Part shown: in pieces, positions 1-13,777 of the stretch
Layout of the letters: each line of letters opens with the position of its first letter
How positions within the stretch are numbered: position 1 is the stretch's first letter
Source: Xestospongia muta
Taxonomy: Eukaryota > Porifera > Demospongiae > Haplosclerida > Petrosiidae
DNA: 64,000 bases
Direction: 5' to 3'
NCBI GenBank assembly: GCA_963693285.1
Contig: OY848930.1
Location: 4,712,001 to 4,776,000 of the forward strand
The notes under the pieces: model-generated
What the model was told of the DNA's origin: nothing
The model's input: the letters and a program-made list of their open reading frames with translations, nothing else
The model's database searches: none
Translations under genes and position numbers: made by a program

Positions 1-192
1 GCAACGTACCTTCAAGTAAAAGTAAACGACAAGAAGGACGTCTTTTTACTTACTCCACTTTAAGTTCTTCTGCAGAGGGTTCTGTTTGACTTGCCATAAT
101 CAGTTGTTTGTTATTTTGAATACCGAGGTAATTGAAAGGGTTAAAAAAGCGTCTCTAATTTTAACCCTTTACTTACTTAGCCCTGCAAAACC

Positions 193-927
193 ATGGCAGC
201 TCCTCAGTTACACATACACACCTCAGGAGACGATGTGCAGACGAAAGTTTGTGACATGATAGCTGAAATTGCTAAAAAGTCTGTCGAAGATCATGGGTTC
301 TTTTCTGTGGGCCTTTCAGGAGGTAGTGTTTCAAAGTATGTCTCTCAAGGATTCCGAACTCGTGGGGATGTTGATTGGCATACTTGGCGGGTTTTCTTTT
401 GTGATGAGCGACATGTGCCGTTCAGTAGTGACGACAGTACATATGCATTCTTTAAACAAGAGCTGTTCGATCATATACCATTACCAGCTGAGAACATATT
501 TGCTATTGAGCCTTCATTGGATGTGAGTGGAGCAGCTGAAGACTACATCCAAAAAATCAAACAAGTCCATCCCACAGACTCATTCCCATCATTTGATTTA
601 TTGATACTGGGAATGGGACCAGATGGACATACTTGCTCTTTATTTCCTGGTCATCCAGGTCTCCAAGAAACGGAAAAACTGGTCATACCCATTACAGACA
701 GTCCAAAACCGCCTTCTTCACGTATAACATTGACAATCCCTGTTCTAAATCAAGCAAGAAATATTTTTGTGGTTGCAACAGGGTCCAGTAAAGTAGATGC
801 TGTCAAAGGATCCTTGGAACCCTCAGAAGGACAAGACCCCCTGCCAGCCGGTCTTGTTAGGCCAGTCAAAGGAGAACTCCATTGGTTTATGGACACTGGA
901 GCTGCAGCAAAACTTAACAATAAATAA
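193..927 (+). CDS. PGLS: 6-phosphogluconolactonase
   Basis: Single-exon gene of 244 residues. It hydrolyses 6-phosphogluconolactone to 6-phosphogluconate in the oxidative pentose phosphate pathway, in the cytosol. Family motifs are clear: the N-terminal phosphate-binding LSGGS (about residue 42), FFCDERHVPFSSDDSTY (about 68-84) and the glycine-rich LGMGPDGHTCSLFPGHP (about 139-155). The length equals the animal enzyme of about 250 residues. The start is the first ATG in frame, in a good context (ACC ATGG). There is no targeting peptide. The stop overlaps AATAAATAAATG, which probably acts as the polyadenylation signal. It converges with HEATR3, the two stop codons being about 130 bp apart. Alternatives are unlikely. 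Confidence 0.97.
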   Translation: MAAPQLHIHTSGDDVQTKVCDMIAEIAKKSVEDHGFFSVGLSGGSVSKYVSQGFRTRGDVDWHTWRVFFCDERHVPFSSDDSTYAFFKQELFDHIPLPAENIFAIEPSLDVSGAAEDYIQKIKQVHPTDSFPSFDLLILGMGPDGHTCSLFPGHPGLQETEKLVIPITDSPKPPSSRITLTIPVLNQARNIFVVATGSSKVDAVKGSLEPSEGQDPLPAGLVRPVKGELHWFMDTGAAAKLNNK

Positions 928-1057
928 ATGACTGACCATGTCTAAATGATACATAGTGCAACTTGTTTAATAGTTTAAAAATTTCAATTTTTAAAATATG
1001 TTTAGTGACATTTCATAATTGTTGTAATATTAATCAAATACAGCTGTTGTGTAGATT

Positions 1058-1601
1058 TTATTTTTGATTTTTCAAGTACTCTATAAATAGAGGTAGGTTA
1101 GTTTGTACTGTATCAACAAGGACACCATATTTCTCCAGGTCCTGTTGTTCTTCCTTTTGTACCTATAATGAGAAGAACATGTACACATCTCCAGATACAT
1201 TTTGTGTAACTACTGATAGTTGTTAGTCTAAACATACCAAAGTTACAGAAAAGGCAGTTACTTTGTTTATTATACACCACTTGCTATACAAGACATACAT
1301 ATTTAACCCTTTCAATTCGGATATAAAGGGTTAAATATGTAACTCTAGTCTATACCATCTTATCTTGCATGTGGTAACACTTGGTATCATTAGTTGTGTG
1401 TTACTTACTTGTGTTCTTAGGGTTTTGTTGGCAGTTTGTAAAAGAACTAACAGATCAATTGTTTTTAGTTCGGGAGGACAATTGTCATGACCAAGAATGT
1501 CAAACATAGCATCTAGAGCATGACAACAAACAATAAGAGAAGTCTCTGTTGCTACTGTGTCCTTTAACTTTAAAATGATAGGCTGCAGGGAGGAAGGGAG
1601 G

Positions 1602-1633
<32 letters not shown>

Positions 1634-4457
1634 TACTAGATAGTAACTAGTAGTCATCCAAATACCTCTAATAATATAAACTGCTCTGGTTGAGAGGCTA
1701 TTAAACTTGTCCTTCCAATAGCTCCGATAACAGCTACAACACAAGCTCTTAATGCAGGAGAGCTGGCATTGTCTTTTAGTTGGAAAAAAATGGCGAGCTG
1801 TTCACCAGTTGCCAGCTGGATAAACAACACACAGAGCACATGTAAATATATTACATGGTTTCTTAATACCCCTAATACTCTTATGTTACTGGAATTATTT
1901 AGACTTACAATAATATTAGCTTCTTGACATTTTCTAGACAAAGACACAATTGTATTGAGACAAGCTTCCATCATATCACTATTGTCTTCATTTATACCTT
2001 CAAGAGATTACAACATCAATATATACTTCCTTGATTTGCCAACCTTCTTGGCTAAGTGATGCTATCTGACAGAGTGTTGACCAAAGAGCAGCCATCCCCT
2101 CGTCTCCCCAGCACTCTAGTGGTAAAACAGTTACTACATTCATAGTTGCTATAACAGCTCGCTCTTGTACTGCAGGAATTCTAGAGATATTACAATTTTG
2201 TCTTCAAACAGCCGATAGTCTATTAGTCTTACTTATTATAGAGGTTTGAACCTACATTACCAGCTGTTAAAATATTGTAATCATTTTGGTTGAACTGGCA
2301 CCATCTCAAGATCTGCATGTAGAGAAGGAAAGACACCAGGTAAACAAATAGAGTAAACATCACTTAACATACCTTCCTGTGAAGTTGTGTTTCAGTTATG
2401 ACTAATACAACAGCAGTTGCTATGATTTGCTGAGGGTCTTCTACAGCCATAATGTCTTCCTCCTCTAATCCATTCCAGCTCTCATCACAATCCTCATCTG
2501 ACAAAGATAAATGTAGATAAAGCATAAATTGAGGATATATTGTATATATATATATCCTACCATCCTCTCCCTCCTCCTTATAGCACGAATTGGCAACTAA
2601 TTCTAGAGCAGTTTGTATACTTTGAAGGAAGGTTTCACCTTGATCTAAAATCTGAGCCACGTTATCAAATGGAATTATAAAACTGACAAACATACTGCAT
2701 TATTAGAAGATGTTGAGTCAGCAGAATCAAGTCTCAAAGGTTCCATTAAAGAGTCAAAGTTTATATCAATAATCTCTACCAAGACAGTGGCCATTTGTTG
2801 AATAAGTTGAGATTGGAGACTAAAGTCAGTGATCTCAGACAAAAGATTCAGTGTAATGCCTAGAGGGGAGAAAGAGAGAGAACAAATTCACTAACAACTG
2901 ATACTGTTTCTTAGCAACATTATAGATAGCACTAAAATTGTCTGCTCCACCTGCAACAGATACTCTGGCTAATATATGATATTGATCTTCTACAAAAACA
3001 CTCAAGAAACTTGTAAGAGTTGTCACAGTCTCAGGTAAAGATTGAAGTAGGACTTGACAACATCTTTTGTCTTCAGTTAATGTAAACATACACTGAGCTG
3101 TATAAATGAAGATTATTTGTTTTTTTACATATTTTCAGTGGTAGCTCTAACTATACCTGCGAGAGCTCTGTGTTTAGTTGGAAATACAAAACTAGTGATG
3201 CATTGTATTAACAGGAGAAGGAATTCTGGTTGAAAGATAACTTCCATTAATTTAGGACTGTTGCTGGCTTCACTGAAATATACAAAGAATAAATAAGTAA
3301 TCTTGTTAAAGAGCGACAATCATTCTCACCTGATAGTCATTAGTAAGTACAAACACTGCTCTGTGGTGCTGAATAAGGTTTCAGATGTGAGTCCTTCCGA
3401 AGGTTGAAGAGAACCAGAAGAGAACTGCACAGCCACTTCATGAGACTGTACATAAATAAGATGATAATTGTCATATAATTATTGCTCATGGTAATGAGTC
3501 ATATTGAAGACAGTGTATTTATCTTCTTCAAATACTTGAACAACAAAAATACAATAAAACAATTTGGAAATATGCCAAAACAACATAGAATTTATTGATA
3601 CACCAAAGCATGGTGTCATGTGGAAAGAGGTAACACTATTGGTTGCTATAGTAACCTGTTTCAAAGCAGCTGCTATACGTTCAAGTGTATTACCGGTAAC
3701 GATTTGCTCAATGACATCTTTCCCAAAACTTAAACATAGATTTCTGAAATGAATGAAACAGCATGAAATATTAAGACACAGTAAATGGTATTATCATTAT
3801 AGCTAACCTAAGGACTCCAAAGGCAGCTTCTCTGATAATCCAGTGAGGATCGTTTACAATTAAATGAGATAGATTTTCAAGGAGTCCATTAGATAATAGT
3901 TGTTGTAGGGGAAATTCCTCCAGTGCTTCCTCCCGGATGACTATGTTCGCCAGTGAATGACACGCCCACTGTCGCTCAGCAGGGTTCTCACATTTCAACT
4001 AGTAACAAAATTAAGAGTTTAAATAATAATATCAACCAATTATTGTTCAACAAGATCCATGTTGCACATGTGGGAGGAGACAAAAATGAAAACTCCACCC
4101 ACCTAGTCTTACCAATTACAGTATTACGATCTATCACAAAACGCACCATATTATAAACCATTGCCTATAGGTCTGACAGAGGTCCATACTTTGCTGCATA
4201 TAGTCAATTTTAGGAGATGAATTAATATGCAACAAAGTATTTAGTATCTGATGGACCTGTATATATAGGAACTGCCAATTATTAAATGAGTCCACGATTA
4301 ATTTAACTCATTCATTAATTGATCATACTTTTTCCAACATAGAATTACAGTGATGGCGTTTTGTCGAAATAGGTACTGTGCTCTTATTTGGGTCAGTTCC
4401 TGAGGATTGAAAACGTCGTTTTCTAGAAGCCCTCTGCTTCCTTCTGTGTTTTCCCAT
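1058..4457 (-). CDS. HEATR3: HEAT repeat-containing protein 3 (Syo1-like), multi-exon
   Basis: Spliced minus-strand gene of about ten or more exons. HEATR3/Syo1 is an adaptor that carries RPL5 (with RPL11 and 5S RNA) into the nucleus for ribosome assembly. The N-terminus at 4457 reads MGKHRRKQRASRKRRF, basic and close to the MGKSR start of vertebrate HEATR3. The next exons give armadillo/HEAT helices such as RQWACHSLANIVIREEAL and NDPHWIIREAAFGVLR (3771-3998). An acidic linker DEDCDESWNGLEEEDIM lies near 2440-2500, as in the family. The last exon ends LPLFIEYLKNQK then TAA at 1058. Exon borders follow GT-AG. A (GA)n run in the intron near 1600-1634 is a microsatellite. Exons in the middle are inferred from alternating short open stretches (1654-3319), so exact borders there are not certain. 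MRPL30 lies about 100 bp upstream on the same strand. Confidence 0.88.
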
Positions 4458-4557
4458 CACTACCACGTGGTTACAATTAATTAGAAGGTGTGGCCATAGT
4501 TAGAATTAATTTTTATTATAATTATTTATAATAATTTCCATGATTCTTAGTCTAATA

Positions 4558-4890
4558 TTAAGGTTGTTTGTTAGTTAAACGTCTCTCTACATCTTGTGAT
4601 AGTGCTCTTAATGTTTCCTCAGACACAAAGAACTCTCCATTGTCTAATAGCATCTCTTCTCCACGTGGTGAATTGTGTATATCAGTTCGAAATACAACTG
4701 GTTTGATATCAACCATATCTTTAACATGTCTCAACTGTCCATTGACTGAAGGTGTGCTCTTACAGATAACAATTTGGTTTCTCTTTTTCAGACCAAGGGC
4801 TTCTAGTGTTCTTCTTGTCCACCATGGCCTGCCAATCGGACTGCGTCGAAGAGTCACTGCAAAAAGTTTGGGAACTGCCTGAGATGCCAT
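4558..4890 (-). CDS. MRPL30: mitochondrial ribosomal protein L30 (uL30m)
   Basis: Component of the large subunit of the mitochondrial ribosome. The core KLFAVTLRRSPIGRP, then TLEALGLKKRNQ, then TPSVNGQLRHVKDMVDIKPV aligns segment by segment with human MRPL30 (KLHIVTRIKS, IKMLGLEKAH, IPSVNAKLKVVKHLIRIKP). I chose the ATG at 4890 (MASQAVPK), giving 110 residues. The same frame stays open without a stop to another ATG at 5115, which would add 75 residues; the human protein does have about 60 residues ahead of the core, so an extended start or an upstream exon is possible. That longer start would run antisense through the first coding exon of the E2F gene. The mitochondrial presequence is therefore not settled. 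Confidence 0.85.
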   Translation of the reverse strand: MASQAVPKLFAVTLRRSPIGRPWWTRRTLEALGLKKRNQIVICKSTPSVNGQLRHVKDMVDIKPVVFRTDIHNSPRGEEMLLDNGEFFVSEETLRALSQDVERRLTNKQP

Positions 4891-5054
4891 GAGGGTAGGG
4901 GGTATACGGAGTAACAATCGATTTGTTTGTCCGTTGCATTTCTGTACAAATTTCAGAATGTTTCCGTATACTTCCGTAAATGTATAAGCGCTCTTATTAG
5001 GAACGTCATAATTAATTTGAAAATTTGGGATACAATCTGTGCCATTCCTACAAT

Positions 5055-6847
5055 ATGTCAGACTCAGAGGATAGAACGTCACCACCCCCTGTTTCAGGAA
5101 GACACGAGAAGTCATTAGGTCTACTTACATCAAAGTTTGTAGAGCTGTTACAATCATCCGAAGGTGGTATCCTTGATTTGAAGAAGGTGATTAAAATGGA
5201 CGCCCCGTCTTAATAAGGGGATTAATAGTGACTTGACCATACAGTTGATGTTAATATAAAATATTTATAGTTAATTTACGATTAATTTAACACTATTTTT
5301 ATCATTAGGCTGTTGATCTTCTTGAAGTCAAACAGAAAAGAAGGATATACGATATTACTAATGTCCTCGAAGGAATTGGCCTCATTGAAAAGGAATCTAA
5401 GAACAGTATCAAATGGAAGTAAGTGATTACAGTAATTAGTCGTAAATATAAAGGAGTAAGGTTCCTTTTTTGTGGGTGGTGCTTAGCCACCAAATGACCA
5501 CACCTTTTTAAACTGAGTCAACAATAATGTGGACACTTGTGTTTATCACATCAAAATTATGTATTGTTTCTGATAAAAAGCTTAACTCTTAGTAAGATGG
5601 TGGCAATTAAGATTCATTCAATTAGCTTGTACATATTTGATCAGATTCTCTATTTAATGCTCTTTTAATCCATACAGAGGTGCCACTGATTTTGGTGACA
5701 CTTTAGATATGCAGATGGAAGTAGAACGTTTGAAAGAGAAGAGAGACAAGTTGGCTAGTTGTGAACACGATCTTGATCAACAGTGCACTAAAATTAGACA
5801 ATGTTTACATAACATTGTAGATGACCCTGGAAACAATAAATATCCTTATCACTATAATGTATAAAGAATGAATGTCATTTTTAAGTCTAAAACAAGTATG
5901 ATTTTTTTCCTTAACAATCTTTTTACTTTGGCATTTGTTAGTTATGAAGACATCAGAAATATACCATCCTTTAAGAGTACGTTAGTTACTATAAGATAGA
6001 TGGATTTTAATATTTTTTGTTAATAGAGAAAACAGTACTGGCTATTCAGGCTCCGTCTGATACTGAAATATCTGTAGATAATCCTGATATGGTAGGTTAT
6101 AATGGATGGATGGCTTGATGGATCATGTATTTCTGAATAATGTGATATTATACACAATATTAGGGTGTTAGTGGACTTTGTTGTCTTCATTTAAGAAGTT
6201 TGTCTGGACCCATCAATGTACTTGTAATTGGAGGAGAAGAGGAAAAAGTAGAAGATCAAATAAAACTAGGAAAAAAGAGAACACATTCTGAATCTTCACC
6301 TTCCAAAATCCCTCGACTTAGCCAGACTGAGTCATCTGAAACTTCATCAAATACCAATTCTACTGAAATACCTTCATCATCTGTTCCAACTGATCCCTCT
6401 CTCAACAAGTCACTTATAGCCAACAGTACCAAAGCACAAGAACCTGTTGAAATCCCCACGTCAATACCTGGAGTATTATTATTACCTACTGCATCATCCG
6501 AGAAAGACAACAATATGATAGATATGTCATCTAATGGATATCCTAATAAGGAAGTTATTCAGGAACTAATACAAACACACAGTAAGATTTACTGTTTATA
6601 AAATATGTTATTATAATATGACATAGAGTACTATATTGGTTTCTATTTAAACAAACAAAGATTGTTATTTACAGAACCAATGGTGAAAGTTAGTTTTTTT
6701 ATTTTTTTAGGTAATGCTCCAGTGTTGTGTCTTTCCCCAGCTCCTACGGACAAAGATTTCTTATTTCATTTAGACGAGAGAGAAGGCATTCTTGATCTGT
6801 ATGATGTCCATCAATCTTCTACAGTTACAGCTTCTACATCTTCTTGA
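5055..6847 (+). CDS. E2F4/E2F5: E2F transcription factor, E2F4/5 type (7 exons, one U12 intron)
   Basis: Cell-cycle transcription factor that pairs with DP and binds pocket proteins. Exons: 5055-5186, 5309-5418, 5678-5839, 5927-5976, 6027-6091, 6164-6581, 6711-6847, all in phase. The winged-helix DNA-binding domain reads [20 protein letters not shown] then [21 protein letters not shown] leucine-rich dimerisation helix follows (5690-5800), then the marked-box segment [17 protein letters not shown]...[12 protein letters not shown] and SGPINVLVI. The C-terminus [10 protein letters not shown]...[17 protein letters not shown] is the pocket-protein binding motif, matching E2F4 (LSPPP...YNLDESEGVCDLFDV). 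There is no cyclin A-binding N-terminal extension, which also fits the E2F4/5 group. The intron at 5840-5926 is AT-AC, minor class. Its start faces MRPL30, probably sharing a promoter. Confidence 0.95.
5840..5926 (+). other. U12-type AT-AC intron in E2F
   Basis: The intron begins ATATCCTTA, the exact U12 donor consensus, and ends AC after a perfect branch-site TTCCTTAAC (5907-5915) placed 12 nt before the 3' end. No GT-AG choice keeps the frame here, whereas AT-AC joins phase 2 to phase 2 and recreates the conserved sequence [11 protein letters not shown] (compare NSCLAYVTHEDI in E2F4). Confidence 0.95.
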
Positions 6848-7001
6848 ATAAAATTATTTTCATTCTTTTTTCCAAATATCTTTTTTTTTGATTTCTACGA
6901 ATTTTACTCAATTTTGTCATTTTCTTTCGTTATCATTTCACGTTGTTCAGTTTTATATTTTAGTACGTACCGGTAATTGTGTAATCACGCCTATTTCCAA
7001 C

Positions 7002-8034
7002 ATGGCTCTCAAAGTGAGAAGAAAAAAGACCAGATTGCACATACGAGCTCCTAAAACAGCTGACAAACAACAGGATCATAGCGTTCACACGGACTGGGTA
7101 AGATACCTAAATTTCTAGCGATACAAATGTGATCCAACTATCTAGTGTGATGGTGTGAAATCATTAGAATCTGTTGTGCCTCTTCCAAGCGATTTTTTAA
7201 ACAAGTTACCATTTGTAAGTCTTAAAAAAGAGACTGAGAAAGACAATGTTACGATAGTAGAGAGTGTAAATGATGACAATGATCAGAGTAAGCTATCAGA
7301 AAGGGAAAGAATGAAGAAAAAGGATCGACGGAAATTAAGGCATGAACATTGGATGCAGAGTGAGAAACTAATACTTTACAGAGCAGTATAAATGTTCTCT
7401 TACTCACAGAAATAGAGGCTTGTCGTATGGCTAGAGAGGCAGCCAAAGCAGCAGAGAAAAGGAAAAAAACTGTTATAGTCGGTGACTTGAATCCATTACT
7501 GTCAGCTCTAAATGAAATTGAAAGCAGTACTATGGAAGAGCAGTCAATGGATAAACAGTTAAGTGGAATAAGTTGCTACTAATACCAGTATTGATGTTAA
7601 CTAGTTTAGAGCTTACTAATGGTAGCTATCCTAGGTCACTGTGGTAAGTACTGATGTTCACTAGTCTAGAGGTTACTAATGGTAGCTATCCTAGGTCACT
7701 GTGGTAAGTACTGGTGTTCACTAGTCTAGAGCTTACTAATGGTAGCTATCCTAGGTCACTGTGAAAGTGTGACAGTTCTATTTTTCATATTTATTCTACT
7801 TTTTACTAGTGTCAAAAGAAAAAGGAAAAAGAACCAACCTAAACCATATATTACTTCAAAACATACAATGTAAGTATGTTGTGTTAGATATAAACTTCTC
7901 TTGACTCTAAGATATTTAGATATGGTGAAACAGAGCATTTTAAGGCAGTATTAGTTCATCCAGCTTTTCAAGCTGATCCACTAGGATCCATTACTGAACA
8001 CGTTAAAAATGTGACAGCCATGAATAGAGTATAA
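7002..8034 (+). CDS. SLX9: SLX9/FAM207A-like ribosome biogenesis factor
   Basis: Nucleolar protein of 40S pre-ribosome assembly and export, by homology to FAM207A (SLX9). Exon 1 is 7002-7097 (MALKVRRKKTRLHIRAPK), exon 2 is 7146-7359, exon 3 starts at 7410, then two more exons follow from about 7810 and 7918. Joined exons give RRKLRHEHWMQKIEACRM and KRKKTVIVGDLNPLLSALNE, matching human MKLRREQWLQKIEAIKLA and RRRATVVVGDLHPLRDALPE. The C-terminal exon HFKAVLVHPAFQADPLGSI matches RFQELLASPAYRASPLVAI. The protein is basic and lysine rich. The intron between exons 3 and 4 contains three units of the 60-bp minisatellite. It converges with RTRAF, 240 bp between stops. The family is fast evolving, so orthology rests on these short blocks. 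Confidence 0.85.
7578..7766 (+). repeat. 60-bp intronic minisatellite (type 1), 3 units
   Basis: Three near-identical 60-bp units in an SLX9 intron, oriented with transcription. Each unit opens with GTAAGTACTGATG, holds TTACTAATGGTAG, and closes with CTATCCTAGGTCACTGTG. Same family as the arrays at 29290, 34760, 51100 and 57717. Confidence 0.95.
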
Positions 8035-8276
8035 TTGTTAATAATAATAGTAATGATTCTATTAATTTTAAGCTGTCATTGGTCTTATGCCTTCAGCAAA
8101 TAAATAACAATATTGATCTGACGATATTTGAATGAATTATATATATATATATATGTTATATATAATTCTAATTAATTCTAATAATTATAACATTTTACTA
8201 TTAAAAGTTTCATGTATGAGAGAATATTAATCATTAATATTAACGATCATGTTCTTACTATAAAAGTAATATCTAA

Positions 8277-9104
8277 TTAACGCCCCACTTGTCCTAAGGC
8301 TTGATCAGTTTTTGGATCAGCAGTAAGAGCTTGAACAGCAACAATGAGCTCGTTAATTCTTGTCTGTAGTTCTCTAAGTTCTTTAATATGTAATAATCTT
8401 AGAACTTTGGCGGCTTCACCAAGGACTGGATCATGTATTTCAAAACCACATTCTTTTGGAGTAACATTAAAATGTTTTGATGTTTTTTCAATGTCTACTT
8501 TGGCTGCCGAGTCTTCAGCAACAGTTTTCAATGCTTCTTCATTGAGCTTCTCTTCTATAACTAATCTACAAGCTGATAAAACAATGGCTGGATCAGGATG
8601 TTTAGTGATCTGGAGAATTCTAGCTAATGCTTCAACACCTTTTTTGAATATTGCATCAAAAGGATCAATATTTAAAGAAGCGGTACTGGTCACTGGTAAG
8701 TGATTAGCTTGAGCTCCAGCCACTTTCAGCCCTTGTTGAAGTTCTGGGTGACTTACAACCTTCTCACTAAACTCGTACCTTAAAGCTACGCCTAAAAGCC
8801 AGTCAATAGTTGCATATAAAGACTGAACAGGATCGTATGGACATTGCAAAGCAGTGGTGTAATTCTTAAATGCTGTCATCCAGTTATCTCCAGTGTTATT
8901 GCGTAACGGTCCCCTATCCTCAATCTTGTAAAATCGTATTTTCAAATCTTCCAGCCAAACGACAAGGATTTTTAGATCGTTAGGGTTGTCAATGTCAATA
9001 TTTGCAGATGAATGGAAGTCTAGAGCTTGAAGCTTACGTTGAAAAGGATTGGAGTAGCGTGTAGGGTGACTCATTTTGAAGACAGCGCTGTTGATAACTG
9101 CCAC
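8277..9104 (-). CDS. RTRAF: RNA transcription, translation and transport factor (hCLE/CGI-99)
   Basis: Intronless gene of 275 residues. RTRAF is part of the tRNA ligase complex with RTCB and DDX1, binds RNA polymerase II and shuttles between nucleus and cytoplasm. The N-terminal calponin-homology-like region reads FQRKLQALDFHS...VWLEDLKIRFYKIEDRGPLRN, and the C-terminal helix reads AAKVLRLLHIKELRELQTRI...VQALTADPKTDQALGQVGR, nearly identical to human (LRLLHIEELRELQTKINEAI, ADPKTDHRLGKVGR). An in-frame ATG at 9074 gives a protein closer in length to human (244 residues) and may be the real start. It lies head to head with POLR2C; the start codons are only about 60-90 bp apart, so a shared promoter is nearly certain. 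Confidence 0.97.
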   Translation of the reverse strand: MAVINSAVFKMSHPTRYSNPFQRKLQALDFHSSANIDIDNPNDLKILVVWLEDLKIRFYKIEDRGPLRNNTGDNWMTAFKNYTTALQCPYDPVQSLYATIDWLLGVALRYEFSEKVVSHPELQQGLKVAGAQANHLPVTSTASLNIDPFDAIFKKGVEALARILQITKHPDPAIVLSACRLVIEEKLNEEALKTVAEDSAAKVDIEKTSKHFNVTPKECGFEIHDPVLGEAAKVLRLLHIKELRELQTRINELIVAVQALTADPKTDQALGQVGR

Positions 9105-9166
9105 GTGTATTTTAGTTGAGGGCGGAGACTGGGTGGGGCTAGAGTTCTCGTTTTTTATAAGGGATC

Positions 9167-10956
<1,790 letters not shown>

Positions 10957-11095
10957 ATTAATTGACCACGCCTTCAATAATTATTATTCTTAATCAATTG
11001 TTGAATATCAACAAATTCTATTTTATTGCGGGAAATTTAAATTGTCTTCTCCCAGTCTTCTCTAATTCCTTTCCAATAATTATTTCTAAAAGAAT

Positions 11096-11848
<753 letters not shown>

Positions 11849-11947
11849 TGACATTAACATATTAGAGATTTACTCTATATAATAGAACTTGTAGTTATGG
11901 AAGAAAATTAATAATTGCATTAGTTTTATAACTATTACAATAGATTG

Positions 11948-13663
11948 ATGGGAGGGGTCGTTGGTATGGAGGAAGATAAGGCAACTCAGGTTTGTATAAG
12001 ATGTAGGTCCTCATGATGCTATGATGTAATTTTATTATAATGTTTAGTTAGAAGAACTGGAGTCTCTTGAAGCAATATATGGCAGTGATTTTAATCTCAT
12101 AAATGACTCAATTTGTATAATTAAGATTCAATCAAATCTCACGGAATATAGAGCTATGGAAATTAAAGTTGATATTGTGATATGCTTTATTATATTGAGT
12201 GCTGTATTATGTACAGGTAATACTGCCTGCAGACTATCCGAGTTGTTCACCACCTGTATTTGAAATAAGGTAGTGTTTTTTGTGTGTCAGCTCCAGTAGG
12301 ATGATATGATGACAATGGTACATAGGAGGTCAGAGTTAAGTGACGAAGAGAAGGAAGAAATTGTTATTCATTTGAGTGAACTGTTCAAGTAGGTTTGCAA
12401 ATCCTCTCGTGATTTTAATTATTATTGTTGCATCAAAAATTATATAGGGTAACAAATTTAACAAATATTATTGTAAAAAATAGTACATTAAAAAATTAAT
12501 GGTTACTATAACAGTGTTTGTTTTTAGTATTGGCAACGTTGTTATTTATCAATCTATTGAATGGATCAGAGAGTATATTACCAACAAAGCAAATAAACGT
12601 ATGTTAAAAAATTAGTTATCACTAGTGAGTAAAGAAATTATTGTTATGTTCTCATGTTCACAGTGTCAGAGACAACTTCAGAGTTGCTGCCAGTGCATGG
12701 AACTAAGAAAGAATTAAGTCATGTAGAAGAACCAGAAATGATACATATTCTTAAAGAGGATTTAACTGTACAATGTCTTCCTAGTAAATTAATGAAATAT
12801 ATCAACTTATTTTTAAATTTTCGTGTAGATAGTCAGAAAACTGATACAGAATTTAGTCCTGTGGATGTGGTTTACTCCCCAAATATCATACATGGAGAAC
12901 CTCTCATGGATAGAAAGAGCACATTTCAAGCACATGCAACGGAGGTACATTCATCTCAGGAGGTAGCACTCAACTGATGTCTGTCTGCATTGTGAAAACT
13001 TGCTTTATATATAGGTTGAACAAGTAATGAGCATCTTGAGGGAGAATCGTAAAATTGCCATGGCAACTCACAATATATTGGCATATAGGTGAATAATTGG
13101 AAGAATATTCAATAGTTTTTCAATGTGGTTGTAGGTTTATTGATGAGAATAAAGGAGGTGTGTTAGTACAGGATTGTGAAGATGATGGAGAAAATGCAGC
13201 TGGTGGAAGGTTGCTACATTTGTTACAGGTAGGATAAATGGATGGATGGACAGATAGATGGAAAAATGGATGTATAAATAGATGCATAGATGGACTTATG
13301 GATGAATCAATTAAATATAATTTTTAGGTAATGGATGCTTGCAATGTACTAGTGGTAGTCTCAAGATGGTAAGAGACACAATGTCAGTTTGTAGCCTGCT
13401 ATTTGCACATTGTTTTAAGGTATGGAGGAGTTCAACTAGGACCTGATCGATTTAAGCATATCAACAACGTTGCACGAACTTTATTGCAAAATACTGGCAT
13501 GGGAATGAAGGTTTGTGATACGTACATAAAAATCAACATTTTGTATGTGGTGAAAGTAGTATATCATTATAATAGTTTCTTTTAATTTTTGTAGACTGTT
13601 AGTGTAACAGGAAAACCAACTAAAGACAGAAATAAAGGAAAATTAAAGAAACATAAATCATAA
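11948..13663 (+). CDS. IMPACT: protein IMPACT (RWD + UPF0029/YigZ), GCN2 regulator
   Basis: Homologue of yeast Yih1; binds GCN1 and restrains activation of the eIF2alpha kinase GCN2. Exon 1 is 11948-11989; about nine exons in all. The N-terminal RWD domain reads LEELESLEAIYGSDFNLIND...VLPADYPSCSPPVFEIR and RSELSDEEKEEIVIHLSELF. The C-terminal ancient domain reads IIHGEPLMDRKSTFQAHATE, MATHNILAYRF, DDGENAAGGRLLHLLQVMDA and VVVSRWYGGVQLGPDRFKHI. Lysine-rich end KGKLKKHKS. All the expected blocks are present in order. It sits 99 bp after UBE2T and 114 bp before the next gene, all on the plus strand. Confidence 0.95.
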
Positions 13664-13777
13664 CAAAATAATTTTGTTCTATCATTAATTTTCAGCACTT
13701 ACTTATTTGTCGTTTAAATTAGCATGTTCTAAGCCCGCAAAATTTAATAGATTCGCGTGTTTGCAGAAGGAAATATT

